The translations under genes were made by a program, and so were the position numbers. The notes under the pieces are model-generated. The model searched no databases. It saw only the letters and a program-made list of their open reading frames with translations, and was not told the origin of the DNA. From positions 62,001 through 126,000 of the forward strand of contig NZ_BAEG01000027.1 of assembly GCF_000238915.1 (NCBI RefSeq): 64,000 nucleotides of DNA, written 5' to 3'. The stretch comes from Arthrobacter globiformis NBRC 12137 (GTDB lineage: Bacteria; Actinomycetota; Actinomycetes; Actinomycetales; Micrococcaceae). Shown here piece after piece: positions 8,387-16,576 of this stretch. The first letter of the stretch is position 1; every line of letters starts with the position of its first letter.

Positions 8387-9822
8387 GATGCTGCCCCGTC
8401 GGTTTCATGAGCAGGGGGCGCAGCTTCACGGGCAGGCGGCGCCGCGATGTGCACCACCTTGACCCGGGTGAACTCATCCAGGAGTTCGGGGCCGTAGCCA
8501 AACCCATGCCCGCTTTCGCCCCGGGGCTGGGCGGCCCCGCCGGGTGCACCGCCGAAAACCTCGTTGACCTTGACGGTCCCCACCGGCAGCGCGGCCACGG
8601 CTTGCTGGGCGTGGGCGATGCTGCCGGTCAGAACGGTGGCGGCAAGTCCGTACCGGCCGGCCGCGGCGAGGGCCAGCCCTTCCTCGAAGCTGTCCACCAC
8701 ACGCACGGGAGCAACAGGGCCGAATGTCTCCTCGGCCATGACGTCCATGGTGTCGGCGCAGTCCACCAGGACCGTGGCCGGGTAGAAGGCTCCGGGCCCG
8801 ACCGGGACCGTGCCGCCCTCAATGGCTCGCGCGCCCAGCTGCAGCGCCTCGGCAACATGCCGGTGGACCGTGTCCCGCATCCGGGTATCCACGAGCGGCG
8901 CGAGGGGATGTTCCGTGTTGCGGTCCCGGGCCTGCCCGGCGAGCGCATGGCAGAACGGTTCGGCGATGGACCGGTGGACGTAGATCCGCTCCACCGACGT
9001 GCAGATCTGCCCGCTGTTGCTGAACGCCCCGATCGCAGCCTGCTCCGCGGCCCAGCCGGGGTCCACGTCCGCGTCCACCACCAGCGGGTCGTTTCCGCCG
9101 TTTTCCCTGATGACATAGGCACCCGTCAGCACCGCCGCCCGCGCAATCCGGTCACCGGTCGCGCTGGATCCGACGTGGGCGAACATGTCGACGTCAGGCT
9201 GCTGGGTCAGGAGGGTCCCGACGTCGGCCCCTCCGGTGAGCGTGACCAGCACGTTGGGCGGAAATACCGGCGCCACTACCTCCCCCAGCAGCTTTCCCAG
9301 GTGCGGGCACCGCTCGCTCGGTTTGTGAATGGCACTGTTCCCGGTAACCAGGGCCGCCCCGATGAGTCCGCACGCCACGGCGACGGGATCGTTCCACGGC
9401 GTCAGCAGGACGGCCACGCCGCGGGGCTCAGCGACCGTGTAATCAGCTGCAAGCGCGTTGCCGCGCAGGCTGTGCCCACGATGTACGGGTCCAAGTTCCG
9501 CGTACTGCTCCAGCGTGGAAACGCCGGCGGCAATGCCGGCAAGGGCTTCATCCAGCGGACGGCCGGTCTCCTGCGCGTTCAGTTCCGCAAGCCCGGCGGC
9601 GGCGGTGTCCAGCGCCCGGGCCGCCTCGCGCAGCAGCTTGCCGCGCTCCCCCGGAGGCGTTGCCGCCCAGCCGGGCTGGGCAGCGCGGGCAGCCGCCACG
9701 GCTCCCGCCACATCATCTGTTCCGGCGACGGAAAGACTGCCGACAGGTTCCCCGGTTCGCGGGTTCAGGATGGTGAGCACATCTTCCGCGTTTGTCAGCT
9801 CACCGGTGATGGTCGATTGCAT
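8383..9822 (-). CDS. Aldehyde dehydrogenase family protein
   Basis: A 479-residue NAD(P)-dependent aldehyde dehydrogenase of normal family length. The general-base Glu lies in IRENGGNDP (usual form ELGGK/N-P), and the nucleophilic Cys in NSGQICTSVERIYV. It resembles benzaldehyde/vanillin and succinate-semialdehyde-type dehydrogenases; the substrate is unresolved. The ATG at 9822 is chosen for the GAGGAG just upstream. It is translationally coupled to hldE (GTGA overlap), so it may act on a sugar-derived aldehyde in the same pathway. The C-terminal 20 residues repeat APPA. Confidence 0.85.
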   Translation of the reverse strand: MQSTITGELTNAEDVLTILNPRTGEPVGSLSVAGTDDVAGAVAAARAAQPGWAATPPGERGKLLREAARALDTAAAGLAELNAQETGRPLDEALAGIAAGVSTLEQYAELGPVHRGHSLRGNALAADYTVAEPRGVAVLLTPWNDPVAVACGLIGAALVTGNSAIHKPSERCPHLGKLLGEVVAPVFPPNVLVTLTGGADVGTLLTQQPDVDMFAHVGSSATGDRIARAAVLTGAYVIRENGGNDPLVVDADVDPGWAAEQAAIGAFSNSGQICTSVERIYVHRSIAEPFCHALAGQARDRNTEHPLAPLVDTRMRDTVHRHVAEALQLGARAIEGGTVPVGPGAFYPATVLVDCADTMDVMAEETFGPVAPVRVVDSFEEGLALAAAGRYGLAATVLTGSIAHAQQAVAALPVGTVKVNEVFGGAPGGAAQPRGESGHGFGYGPELLDEFTRVKVVHIAAPPAREAAPPAHETDGAAS

Positions 9823-9990
9823 GGGGCTCCTCACTGGGGATTGGCCTGCTGCTCAGAGTTTTGGCGGTCCGTTCCCGCACTCTCTGAGGTGATCCGTACC
9901 CCGGCGCCGAAGGGTTTACACGCGCCGGCAGCAGGAGTTTTTCGGGCCGGCGGGCTGGATCCCGTTGAGTACGCGGGCCGGGTTCTCCGG

Positions 9991-10026
9991 GCTGGAAATA
10001 CAGGTTTTCCAAGCTGGCAATACAGG
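9991..10026. promoter_or_regulatory. Direct repeat in the divergent control region of the heptose locus
   Basis: GCTGGAAATACAGG (9991-10004) and GCTGGCAATACAGG (10013-10026) match at 13 of 14 positions. Their starts are 22 bp apart, two helical turns. They lie in the 291-bp gap between the divergent starts of the aldehyde dehydrogenase/hldE unit (9822) and the glycosyltransferase (10114). The arrangement suits a regulator binding one face of the DNA. The rest of the gap holds no gene. Confidence 0.5.
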
Positions 10027-10113
10027 GCCGATGCACCGTAGGGTGGGCCCCACTACCCACCCGACCTGAACGCATCCTGACCTAAACCATCCGGAACCGA
10101 GAGGGCTGACACC

Positions 10114-11358
10114 TTGGAACTCATCAACGCCGACTTCGGCGGAGCACGCATCACAGGCCACGGAATCGGCCCGGTTTTGGAAGAATTCGGCGGTGTTTCC
10201 CGCATCGCTGTCCTCCGTGGCGGCGGGCTCGGTGACCTGATGTATGCCCTCCCGGCGGTGGCAGCCCTGAAGGCCGCCTACCCTGGGGCCAGCGTCACCC
10301 TGCTGTGCGCGCCGGTCCAGGCTGAACTGCTGTCGCAAACCGTGGGACCGGTGGATGAAACGGTGATTCTGCCGTTTGCCGAGGGGGTCCGCCCGGGGCC
10401 GGAAGACCCTCACGAAGTGGAGCGGTTTGTTGCCGGGATGCGCGCCAGGAACTTTGACCTGGCCGTCCAGGTGCACGGTGGCGGCCGGTACTCAAATCCG
10501 TTCCTGCTCCGCCTCGGCGCACGCCACACCGTGGGCACCAGAACCCCGGACGCAGCTCCGCTCGAGCGGACCGTGCCCTACGTGTACTACCAGCACGAGC
10601 CGCTCCGTGCCCTCGAGGTGGCGGGGTTCGCAGGGGCTCCTCCCCGTGAGCTGGAGGCCCGACTCCAGGCTCTGCCGGAGTTCATCCAGCGGCTCGGGCA
10701 GGCGCTGCCCCTGGGAAATGGCGGGTTGGCCAAAGGCGGGTCGGGGCGCGGCGACGGCGGGCCGGGGCACGGCCGGGTGCTAGTGATCCATCCGGGTGCG
10801 ACGGATCCGCGCCGGCGCTGGCCGGCTGAACGCTTCGCCGCGGTTGCCCGGAGGGCCGCCGACGACGGCTTCCGGGTTTATGTGGTGGGCGACAGCAGCG
10901 AAAAGGAACTGGCCGAGACGGTTGTGGAACTCGCCCTCGAGCAGGCCGGAACAGGACAGGCCGGAACAGGACACGCTGCAGAAGCCCGCCCGGCCGTAGA
11001 GTCGCTGGCCGGCAACCTCAGCCTCGGTGAGCTGGCCGCACTGCTAACGGGCAGCACCGTCGTGGTGGCGAACGACAGCGGACCGCGCCACCTCGCCCAG
11101 GCTCTCGGCACCTCCACCGTGGGCATCTACTGGGCGGGCAATGCCATCAACGCAGCCCCGCTGGGCCGCAGTAAGCACCGGGTCCGTCTGGGCTGGGTCA
11201 CGCGTTGCCCGGTGTGCGGCGTGGACGTCACCCAGGTCGGGTGGACGGCCCCACGGTGCCCGCATGACGAGTCCACCGTGAAGGCCGTCGAACCCTCAGA
11301 GGTTTACGAGGATGTACTCCAGCTCACGGCCATGAGCCCTCTTCCTCATGGCAGATAA
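10114..11358 (+). CDS. Glycosyltransferase family 9 (heptosyltransferase-like), copy 1
   Basis: A 414-residue GT-B glycosyltransferase of the WaaC/WaaF family. The N-terminal domain begins with RIAVLRGGGLGDLMYALPAV (residues 30-49), the family-9 hallmark. The C-terminal domain carries VIHPGATDPRRRWP and NDSGPRHLAQALGT, which in heptosyltransferases contact the ADP-heptose donor. It is inferred to transfer heptose to a cell-surface acceptor in the cytoplasm. A Cys-rich tail (CPVCG...RCPHD) is present. The start is TTG at 10114 after GAGAGGG. A glycine-rich linker (about 205-225) and a 15-bp repeat mark it as variable. It overlaps the convergent SDR by 35 bp. Confidence 0.85.
   Translation: MELINADFGGARITGHGIGPVLEEFGGVSRIAVLRGGGLGDLMYALPAVAALKAAYPGASVTLLCAPVQAELLSQTVGPVDETVILPFAEGVRPGPEDPHEVERFVAGMRARNFDLAVQVHGGGRYSNPFLLRLGARHTVGTRTPDAAPLERTVPYVYYQHEPLRALEVAGFAGAPPRELEARLQALPEFIQRLGQALPLGNGGLAKGGSGRGDGGPGHGRVLVIHPGATDPRRRWPAERFAAVARRAADDGFRVYVVGDSSEKELAETVVELALEQAGTGQAGTGHAAEARPAVESLAGNLSLGELAALLTGSTVVVANDSGPRHLAQALGTSTVGIYWAGNAINAAPLGRSKHRVRLGWVTRCPVCGVDVTQVGWTAPRCPHDESTVKAVEPSEVYEDVLQLTAMSPLPHGR
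10942..10971. repeat. 15-bp tandem repeat inside the GT9 gene
   Basis: CAGGCCGGAACAGGA is present twice in tandem (10942-10956, 10957-10971). It encodes the repeated pentapeptide QAGTG in a loop between the ADP-sugar-binding segments. Being 15 bp, it leaves the frame intact. Confidence 0.85.
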
Positions 11359-12025
11359 GCATTTCGCGGACCTCGCAGCCGGTGGGCTGGGACAGGACGA
11401 ACAGGATTGCCTGCGCCACGTTGCCGGGATCATTCAGGCGTGAATCGTCCTGCGGCTTGTATTGCTCAGCGCGGTCGTCGAAGAAGCGGGTCTTCATGCC
11501 GCCTGGGATCATGGTGGTCACGCCGATCTCGCCGCCCGTTTCAGCCGCCAGGGAATGGCTGAAGCCCACCACCCCGAATTTGGAGGCGCAGTACGCTGTG
11601 GCCTCCGGCAGTGCCCGCTTTCCCAGCGTGGACGCGATGGTGACCACCCGGCCGCGGGACTCCTTAAGGTACGGAAGGGCAGCCCGGACGACGGAAACCG
11701 TGCCCATCAGGTTGACCCCGATGACGCGTTCCCATTCCTCCGCGGCCACGTCCTCCAGCTTGCCGCACCGGTCGATGCCGGCCGCCGTGACCACGGCATC
11801 CAGCCCGTCCAGGGTCTCGGCCGCCTGCCGTACTGCCTCGGTCACGGCTACGCGGTCCGAGACGTCCACTTCAAATGCCTTCGCCGCGGAGACGTTCCGG
11901 ATGTCCCGGTCCAGCACCACCGGGGTTCCCCCGGCTTTCAGCACGGCATCGACGACGGCGGCCCCCAGTCCGGAGGCACCGCCGGTTACCAGGACCCGGC
12001 CGGGCCGGATAGTCGATTCAGTCAT
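11324..12025 (-). CDS. SDR family oxidoreductase in the heptose locus
   Basis: A 233-residue classical short-chain dehydrogenase. It has TGGASGLG (residues 15-22), the catalytic Ser (IASTLG), and Tyr/Lys in YCASKFG. The N-terminus binds NAD(P). It lies 63 bp after hldE2, in the same direction, with AAAGGAAC before its ATG, so it is probably the last gene of the long glycan operon. It could reduce or oxidise a heptose or an acceptor sugar, but this is inferred only from position. It is not an extended SDR and does not look like HldD epimerase. Confidence 0.8.
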   Translation of the reverse strand: MTESTIRPGRVLVTGGASGLGAAVVDAVLKAGGTPVVLDRDIRNVSAAKAFEVDVSDRVAVTEAVRQAAETLDGLDAVVTAAGIDRCGKLEDVAAEEWERVIGVNLMGTVSVVRAALPYLKESRGRVVTIASTLGKRALPEATAYCASKFGVVGFSHSLAAETGGEIGVTTMIPGGMKTRFFDDRAEQYKPQDDSRLNDPGNVAQAILFVLSQPTGCEVREMLICHEEEGSWP

Positions 12026-12088
12026 GGTGTTCCTTTCAGTCGGGTCTAATGTCAGGTTTGTGTGGCGGTTCCGCTGAGCATGGCCAGT

Positions 12089-13462
12089 TCAGCTGACCTT
12101 GGCCAGGGCGTCCGCGAGGACTGAGGTGGACCGGGCCGGGTGGAACGGCACCGTCATGCAGCGCCCTCCCCAGCTCTCGACCAGCCCCGCTTCGGGCAGC
12201 TCCGAGGCGCGGTAGTCGCCGCCCTTCACCCAGACGTCCGGGCGCAGCGTCGCCAGGCAGGCCTCCGGCGTGTCCTCCCCGAAAACCAGGACGGCGTCCA
12301 CGCACTCGAGTGCCAGCAGGAGCTCGGCCCGGTCCTGCTGGCTCACGATCGGCCGTTCCTCGCCCTTGATCCGGCGCACCGACTCGTCCGAGTTCAGGCA
12401 CACGATCAGGCAGTCGCCGAGGTCCCTGGCCGCCGACAGCGTGCGGGCATGGCCTGCGTGCAGCAGGTCGAAGCAGCCTCCGGTGGCCACGACGGTTCCT
12501 CCGTTGGCGCGAACCCGCCGGGCAAGGCCGACGGCGTCTTCCTCGCGGCTGTGGTGCCAGACCGGGCGGTGGCGGTCCGGCAGGGAGGCCACCCCGCCAG
12601 CGCCGAGGAAGGCGGCCGCTGCATTTATGGCCCGTTCCGCTGCCTCCTGCAGGCTGCGGCCTTCCGCCAGGTGCACGGCCAGGCTTGCCGCGAGCCGGTC
12701 GCCGGCGCCGCAGGGATCCGCGACCTCGGTGGCAGGGGCCGGGATGGCCACGGGCGGGGTGTCGGGCCGGGACAGCAGGCCACCGCGCTCCCCCATGGTC
12801 ACAAGGACCGCCTGGCTTTGCCAGCGGTCCAGCAGTGTTTCGCCGAGGGCGCTGCCGACGGCGGGAATAGCCCCAGGCGTTCCAACGCCGGAATCTGCGG
12901 CCTTGGCGGCCTCGGACAGGTTGGGCGTCACGACCGCCACCCCCGGCACGGGCATGGCGCCGGACGGATGCGGGTCCCACACGATCGGAATGTCACCGGC
13001 GCGGGCCGCGAGCATCTCGCGGATCTCCGGGTTCGCGGCAACGCCCCTTCCGTAATCGGCCACGACGATCACCTCGGCCTGGTCCAGCGCCCTGAGCATG
13101 CCCGCGGTGGCCGCCGGTACTTCCGGCCGCTCGCATCCCTCGTCCACCCGCACCACCGGCTGGCTGCCCGCCCGCACCCGGGTCTTCACAGGCGTTTTCG
13201 CACCGGAAGGCCCGGACACAACCCGCACGCCGGCGAGCGCGCCTTCCAGTGCCAGGGAGGCGTCGTCGTCGGAAAGCACTGTCACCAGGGTGACCCGGTG
13301 GCCGTCGTGGGCCAGCATCCGGGCCACGAGCCCGGCACCGCCGGCCCGGCGCCGGACGTCGGAGACGTCCACCACGGGCACGGGCGCGTCGGGGCACAGC
13401 CGGGTTGCTTCGCCGGAAAGGTCCACGTCCAGCAAGACGTCGCCCACTACTGTGATCCTCAT
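12089..13462 (-). CDS. hldE: HldE-like bifunctional kinase/nucleotidyltransferase (copy 2)
   Basis: A 457-residue paralogue of the protein at 6800-8386 with the same two-domain plan. The kinase domain (residues 1-300) keeps DPCGAGDRLAASLA with the catalytic Asp. Its sugar loop reads RAGGAGLVARMLA and lacks the Asn of the usual GGAANxAxN. The C-terminal domain has the full nucleotidyltransferase set: GGCFDLLHAGH, NSDESVRRIKG and WVKGGDY. It may therefore work mainly as the adenylyltransferase, or on a modified heptose. Its ATG overlaps the gmhA stop (ATGA, 13459-13462), placing it sixth in a tightly coupled operon. Confidence 0.83.
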   Translation of the reverse strand: MRITVVGDVLLDVDLSGEATRLCPDAPVPVVDVSDVRRRAGGAGLVARMLAHDGHRVTLVTVLSDDDASLALEGALAGVRVVSGPSGAKTPVKTRVRAGSQPVVRVDEGCERPEVPAATAGMLRALDQAEVIVVADYGRGVAANPEIREMLAARAGDIPIVWDPHPSGAMPVPGVAVVTPNLSEAAKAADSGVGTPGAIPAVGSALGETLLDRWQSQAVLVTMGERGGLLSRPDTPPVAIPAPATEVADPCGAGDRLAASLAVHLAEGRSLQEAAERAINAAAAFLGAGGVASLPDRHRPVWHHSREEDAVGLARRVRANGGTVVATGGCFDLLHAGHARTLSAARDLGDCLIVCLNSDESVRRIKGEERPIVSQQDRAELLLALECVDAVLVFGEDTPEACLATLRPDVWVKGGDYRASELPEAGLVESWGGRCMTVPFHPARSTSVLADALAKVS

Positions 13463-14262
13463 CCGCGATCAGCCCCCGGCCCGGGAACGCCCTGGCCCCT
13501 GCGGGCCACTTCAGCTTCGAAGGCCCGGCAAATTGCGTGCAGCGCAATCAGGTGCCCCTCCTGCGCGTTAGCGGAGATGGCATCGATGGCCACAGCGTCG
13601 TCGCAGCAGGAAGCCAGCGGGTTGGGCGCCGGGCCGGTCAGGGCCCACGTGGTCACGTTCAGCCTGGCCGCCGCCTCGGCCGCCCGGAGCAGGTTGGGGC
13701 TCTGTCCACTCGTAGACAGCAGCACGAGGATGTCCCCGGATCTGCCGTGGGCGCGGACCTGCCGCGCGAAGAGTTCCGCGTAGCCGTAGTCATTGGCGAT
13801 GGCCGTGACGGCCGAACTCTCCGCGTGCAGGGAGATCGCGGAAAAGGGCATCCGGTCGCCGTCGAACCTGCCCACAAGCTCCGCGGTCAGGTGCTGCGCC
13901 TCGGCGGCGGACCCGCCGTTCCCGGCGGCGAGCAGCTTCTGCCCGCTCAGCAGTCGCTGGGCCAGTTCCACGCCCCAGCCGGCCAGCCTGTCGGCCTGGC
14001 TTTCCAGGGACCGGAGGGCAGGCAGGACGTTTTCCAGGTGGGTCCGCACAGCCTGCTGCGACCCCAAGGCGGCTTCGTGCAGCGACGCGTCCTGCCCGGC
14101 CCTGTCCGGCCGGGCTCTGTCTGGAGAAGCGACGTCCGGAGAAACCCCGTCTGGAGAAACCCCGTCCGGTGAGGAAGTTGCGGGAGGTGGGGAGAAACCG
14201 GACCGGGCGCCAACCCGGTGCACGGCGGGAAGTTCAGCCTCCCGCAGGGATTCGGGAGTCAC
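13459..14262 (-). CDS. gmhA: Sedoheptulose-7-phosphate isomerase
   Basis: A 267-residue SIS-domain protein that converts sedoheptulose 7-phosphate to D-glycero-D-manno-heptose 7-phosphate, the first step of ADP-heptose synthesis. The core (residues about 65-260) has AAGNGGSAAEAQHLTAELVG, the phosphate-binding and catalytic-Glu region, STSGQSPN, and AQEGHLIALHAIC with the catalytic His. The first 60 residues are an extra Pro/Asp/Ser-rich segment made of repeated SPDGV-like pentapeptides, absent from the roughly 190-residue standard enzyme. The start is GTG with GGAAGGAG upstream. It overlaps the genes on both sides by 4 nt. Confidence 0.88.
   Translation of the reverse strand: MTPESLREAELPAVHRVGARSGFSPPPATSSPDGVSPDGVSPDVASPDRARPDRAGQDASLHEAALGSQQAVRTHLENVLPALRSLESQADRLAGWGVELAQRLLSGQKLLAAGNGGSAAEAQHLTAELVGRFDGDRMPFSAISLHAESSAVTAIANDYGYAELFARQVRAHGRSGDILVLLSTSGQSPNLLRAAEAAARLNVTTWALTGPAPNPLASCCDDAVAIDAISANAQEGHLIALHAICRAFEAEVARRGQGVPGPGADRG
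14104..14178. repeat. 15-bp tandem repeat array in the gmhA N-terminus
   Basis: About five units of 15 bp follow each other from 14104. The best are GTCTGGAGAAGCGAC (14119-14133), GTCCGGAGAAACCCC (14134-14148) and GTCTGGAGAAACCCC (14149-14163). Flanking units are more diverged. On the coding (minus) strand they specify SPDGV/SPDVA/RPDRA pentapeptides. The frame is preserved by any whole-unit change. Confidence 0.85.
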
Positions 14263-15512
14263 AGTGCCGCTCCTTCCATCGGTTCCATGCTGCCTGCGTC
14301 AGCGGTGCCTGCGATGGCCAGCTGGTAGGCCTTTTCGGTTTCCGCGGCGACCCTGCTCCAGGAGTAGCGGGCCTTCGCCCGCCGCTCGCCCGCCTGCCCG
14401 AGTTTCGTGCGAAGGTCCGGGCTGGCCAGCAGCGTTCCGAGGGCGTCTGCGATGGCTTCGGGGTCCTTGGGCGGCACGTGCAGGCCGGTTCCGCGGTCCA
14501 CGACGCTGTCCGTCAGGCCGCCAACTGCAGCGGCAACCACCGGAACGCCGCAGGCCATCGCCTCCAGGGGCACAATGCCGAAGGGCTCATACCAGGGCGT
14601 GCACACCACAGCGTCCGCGCTTCGGAAAATGCCGGGCATGGCGTCCCTGGGCACCTGGCCACGTAGCTCCACATGGCCCGCCACGCCGAGCTCCCGGGCA
14701 AGGTCCAGCAGCCTGCGCGCTTCCGGGTCCTGCCCGCCCGCGTCCGCCCCGCCGCCCACGATCAGCAGCTCAAGGTCGTCGAATCCCGCGTTCAGCAAGT
14801 ACGGCAGCGCGCGGATCACCAGGTCCACACCCTTGCGCGGAACCAGCCGGCCCACGGAGAGGATCCGGTGGAAACGGGACGTCGCGTCGGCCGGGCCCTC
14901 GCTGGAGAAGAGGTCCAGGTCCACCCCGCAGGGAGCGATGGAAACCCTGCGGGTATCGATCCCCATCGCCCGAAGCTCGAAGACCTCATCGGAGCAGGTG
15001 GCCACGATGCGGTCCGCCGAGCGGCCCACGGACGGTTCGAGGAACCGCCTCTCGGCGGGGCTCGTGTCGGCGGCACCCTGGTGGCGGCGCTTGACCGTGC
15101 CCAGCGCGTGGAAGGTCTGCACCACGGGAACCCGGAAACCGCCGGGCTCGCGGCGTGCAGCGTCCAGGGCGGCCACGCCGGACATCCAGAAGTGGCCGTG
15201 CACCACGTGCGGCGGCGAATGACCCCAGTCCTGCACCACGCCGTCCGCCAGCTCGCCCATGAAGGGCAGCAGCTCGTCCTTGGGCACCTGCTCGGCGGGC
15301 CCGGCGTCCACATGGACCACCTCGAGCCGGGGATGCACCTGCACCCGCGCGGGCAGGCCGGGCGCGTCCCGCCTGGTGTACACAGTCACCCGGTGGCCCC
15401 GCCGCGCGAGGGCCGATGACAGGGCGGCAACATGTACGTTCTGGCCGCCCGCGTCCACTCCGCCTAGCGCTGCCAAAGGACTGGCGTGTTCCGAAATCAT
15501 CGAGATCTTCAC
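14259..15512 (-). CDS. Glycosyltransferase family 4
   Basis: A 417-residue GT-B retaining glycosyltransferase. The N-terminus has EHASPLAALGGVDAGGQNVH, the acceptor-side glycine loop typical of sucrose-phosphate-synthase/MshA-like GT4 enzymes. The C-terminal half has SVGRLVPRKGVDLVIRA and the E-x7-E motif EPFGIVPLEAM that binds the nucleotide-sugar. It probably adds a hexose or inositol-type sugar to the same glycan as its neighbours. The start is GTG at 15512, overlapping the upstream gene by 4 nt; the downstream gmhA start overlaps its stop in the same way. Confidence 0.87.
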   Translation of the reverse strand: MKISMISEHASPLAALGGVDAGGQNVHVAALSSALARRGHRVTVYTRRDAPGLPARVQVHPRLEVVHVDAGPAEQVPKDELLPFMGELADGVVQDWGHSPPHVVHGHFWMSGVAALDAARREPGGFRVPVVQTFHALGTVKRRHQGAADTSPAERRFLEPSVGRSADRIVATCSDEVFELRAMGIDTRRVSIAPCGVDLDLFSSEGPADATSRFHRILSVGRLVPRKGVDLVIRALPYLLNAGFDDLELLIVGGGADAGGQDPEARRLLDLARELGVAGHVELRGQVPRDAMPGIFRSADAVVCTPWYEPFGIVPLEAMACGVPVVAAAVGGLTDSVVDRGTGLHVPPKDPEAIADALGTLLASPDLRTKLGQAGERRAKARYSWSRVAAETEKAYQLAIAGTADAGSMEPMEGAAL

Positions 15513-16576
15513 TGGGTATTCCTTTCTCGCGCCGCGGACAGGGCATCCGGTCCGGACACCTTCAAAGCTGCATCCCCCGATGCCACCCTCTCCTGAGACC
15601 CCCTTTGCGGCCTGGCCGCCCCCAGATCTGCCAGCACCTGGTCCCAGTCCGCCAGGAACCGCTCAAGTCCGTAGCGCTCCAGCGCCGCCTCCCGCGCCGC
15701 CTTGCCCCGCCGTCGGGCCTCCTCCGGGTCGTTGACCAGCAGCCGTGCACACCGGCGCAGCTCCTCCACATCCGTGGAGATGCAGCCCGCCTCGGGCGGG
15801 ACGGCCCGCGCCGCCTCAGTGGTGGCCAGGGCCAGGACCGGCATGCCAAGGTGCATCGCCTCCAGCAGGGCCAGCCCCAGGGAAGTCCAGCGCAGCGGGT
15901 GCAGGTATGCCCGGCAGCGCGACAGTTCCCGGTGGAGCTCTGTGGTTTTCAGATCGCCCCTGATAACGAGGCGCGGCGCCGGGATTCCGGTGGCCTCGGC
16001 CAGCCCGTCGCTGCCCATGCCGAAGACCTGAAGCGGGGCGGCAGTGGCGAAACGGGGCAGCAGGTCCGTTCCCGTCACGCGTCCGCGGCGCACCGGTTCA
16101 TTGACCACCACGCCCAGTTCCGGGACCTCGCCTGTGTAGAGGTAGCCGGGGTCCGCGATGCCGTGCTCGATGACCTTGGTGCGTGCCTTGCCGCTGTCCC
16201 AGAACAGCTCGTTGAAATGGGTCACGTGGACGATCGGGATGTCGCGCTGCTCCCCCAGCGGATGGACGGTGAACGGAACATCGCCCTTGGGCGTGTTGTG
16301 TTCCACGTACACGGCGGGAAGATCGACGCCGGGACGGCGGCCAAGCACGCGCGTCACCTCCGCGGCTTCCTCCGTCCGCTGAAGCACGACGGCGTCAATG
16401 CTGCCGGCGTCCAGCTCGGCGAGCGCGACCTCCCGCACCGAAGCGGGCCAGTCCCGGCCGGCCCGGCCCAGTCCCCAGGACCCGCCACCGGGCAGGACCG
16501 GCAGCAGGTACTCGTGCCGGCCGCGGACGAACGCATCCGTCCACGACCCGTGCACGTGCCAGAGCAGAATTCTCAT
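15509..16576 (-). CDS. Glycosyltransferase, GT-B fold (GT4-like)
   Basis: A 355-residue protein starting MRILLWHVHGSW, a beta-strand/Gly-Ser acceptor loop seen in polysaccharide glycosyltransferases. VYVEHNTPKGDVPF lies in the N-terminal domain. The C-terminal domain has HPLRWTSLGLALLEAMHLGM, the second half of the donor-binding E-x7-E region with the first Glu replaced. It is less standard than its GT4 neighbour, so donor and acceptor are open. It is the third gene of the overlapping operon, with ATGA at 16573-16576 shared with the upstream GT9 gene. Confidence 0.78.
   Translation of the reverse strand: MRILLWHVHGSWTDAFVRGRHEYLLPVLPGGGSWGLGRAGRDWPASVREVALAELDAGSIDAVVLQRTEEAAEVTRVLGRRPGVDLPAVYVEHNTPKGDVPFTVHPLGEQRDIPIVHVTHFNELFWDSGKARTKVIEHGIADPGYLYTGEVPELGVVVNEPVRRGRVTGTDLLPRFATAAPLQVFGMGSDGLAEATGIPAPRLVIRGDLKTTELHRELSRCRAYLHPLRWTSLGLALLEAMHLGMPVLALATTEAARAVPPEAGCISTDVEELRRCARLLVNDPEEARRRGKAAREAALERYGLERFLADWDQVLADLGAARPQRGSQERVASGDAALKVSGPDALSAARERNTQ

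Noticed and set aside
6683-10041. Two long plus-strand frames (6683-8410 and 8302-10041) opposite hldE and the aldehyde dehydrogenase
   Set aside because: They read as His/Arg/Gly-rich low-complexity sequence typical of antisense to GC-rich genes. The minus-strand proteins have full catalytic motifs and ribosome-binding sites.
11324-12025. SDR in the heptose locus as HldD (ADP-heptose 6-epimerase)
   Set aside because: It is a 233-residue classical SDR without the extended-SDR substrate domain. HldD is an extended SDR of about 310 residues.
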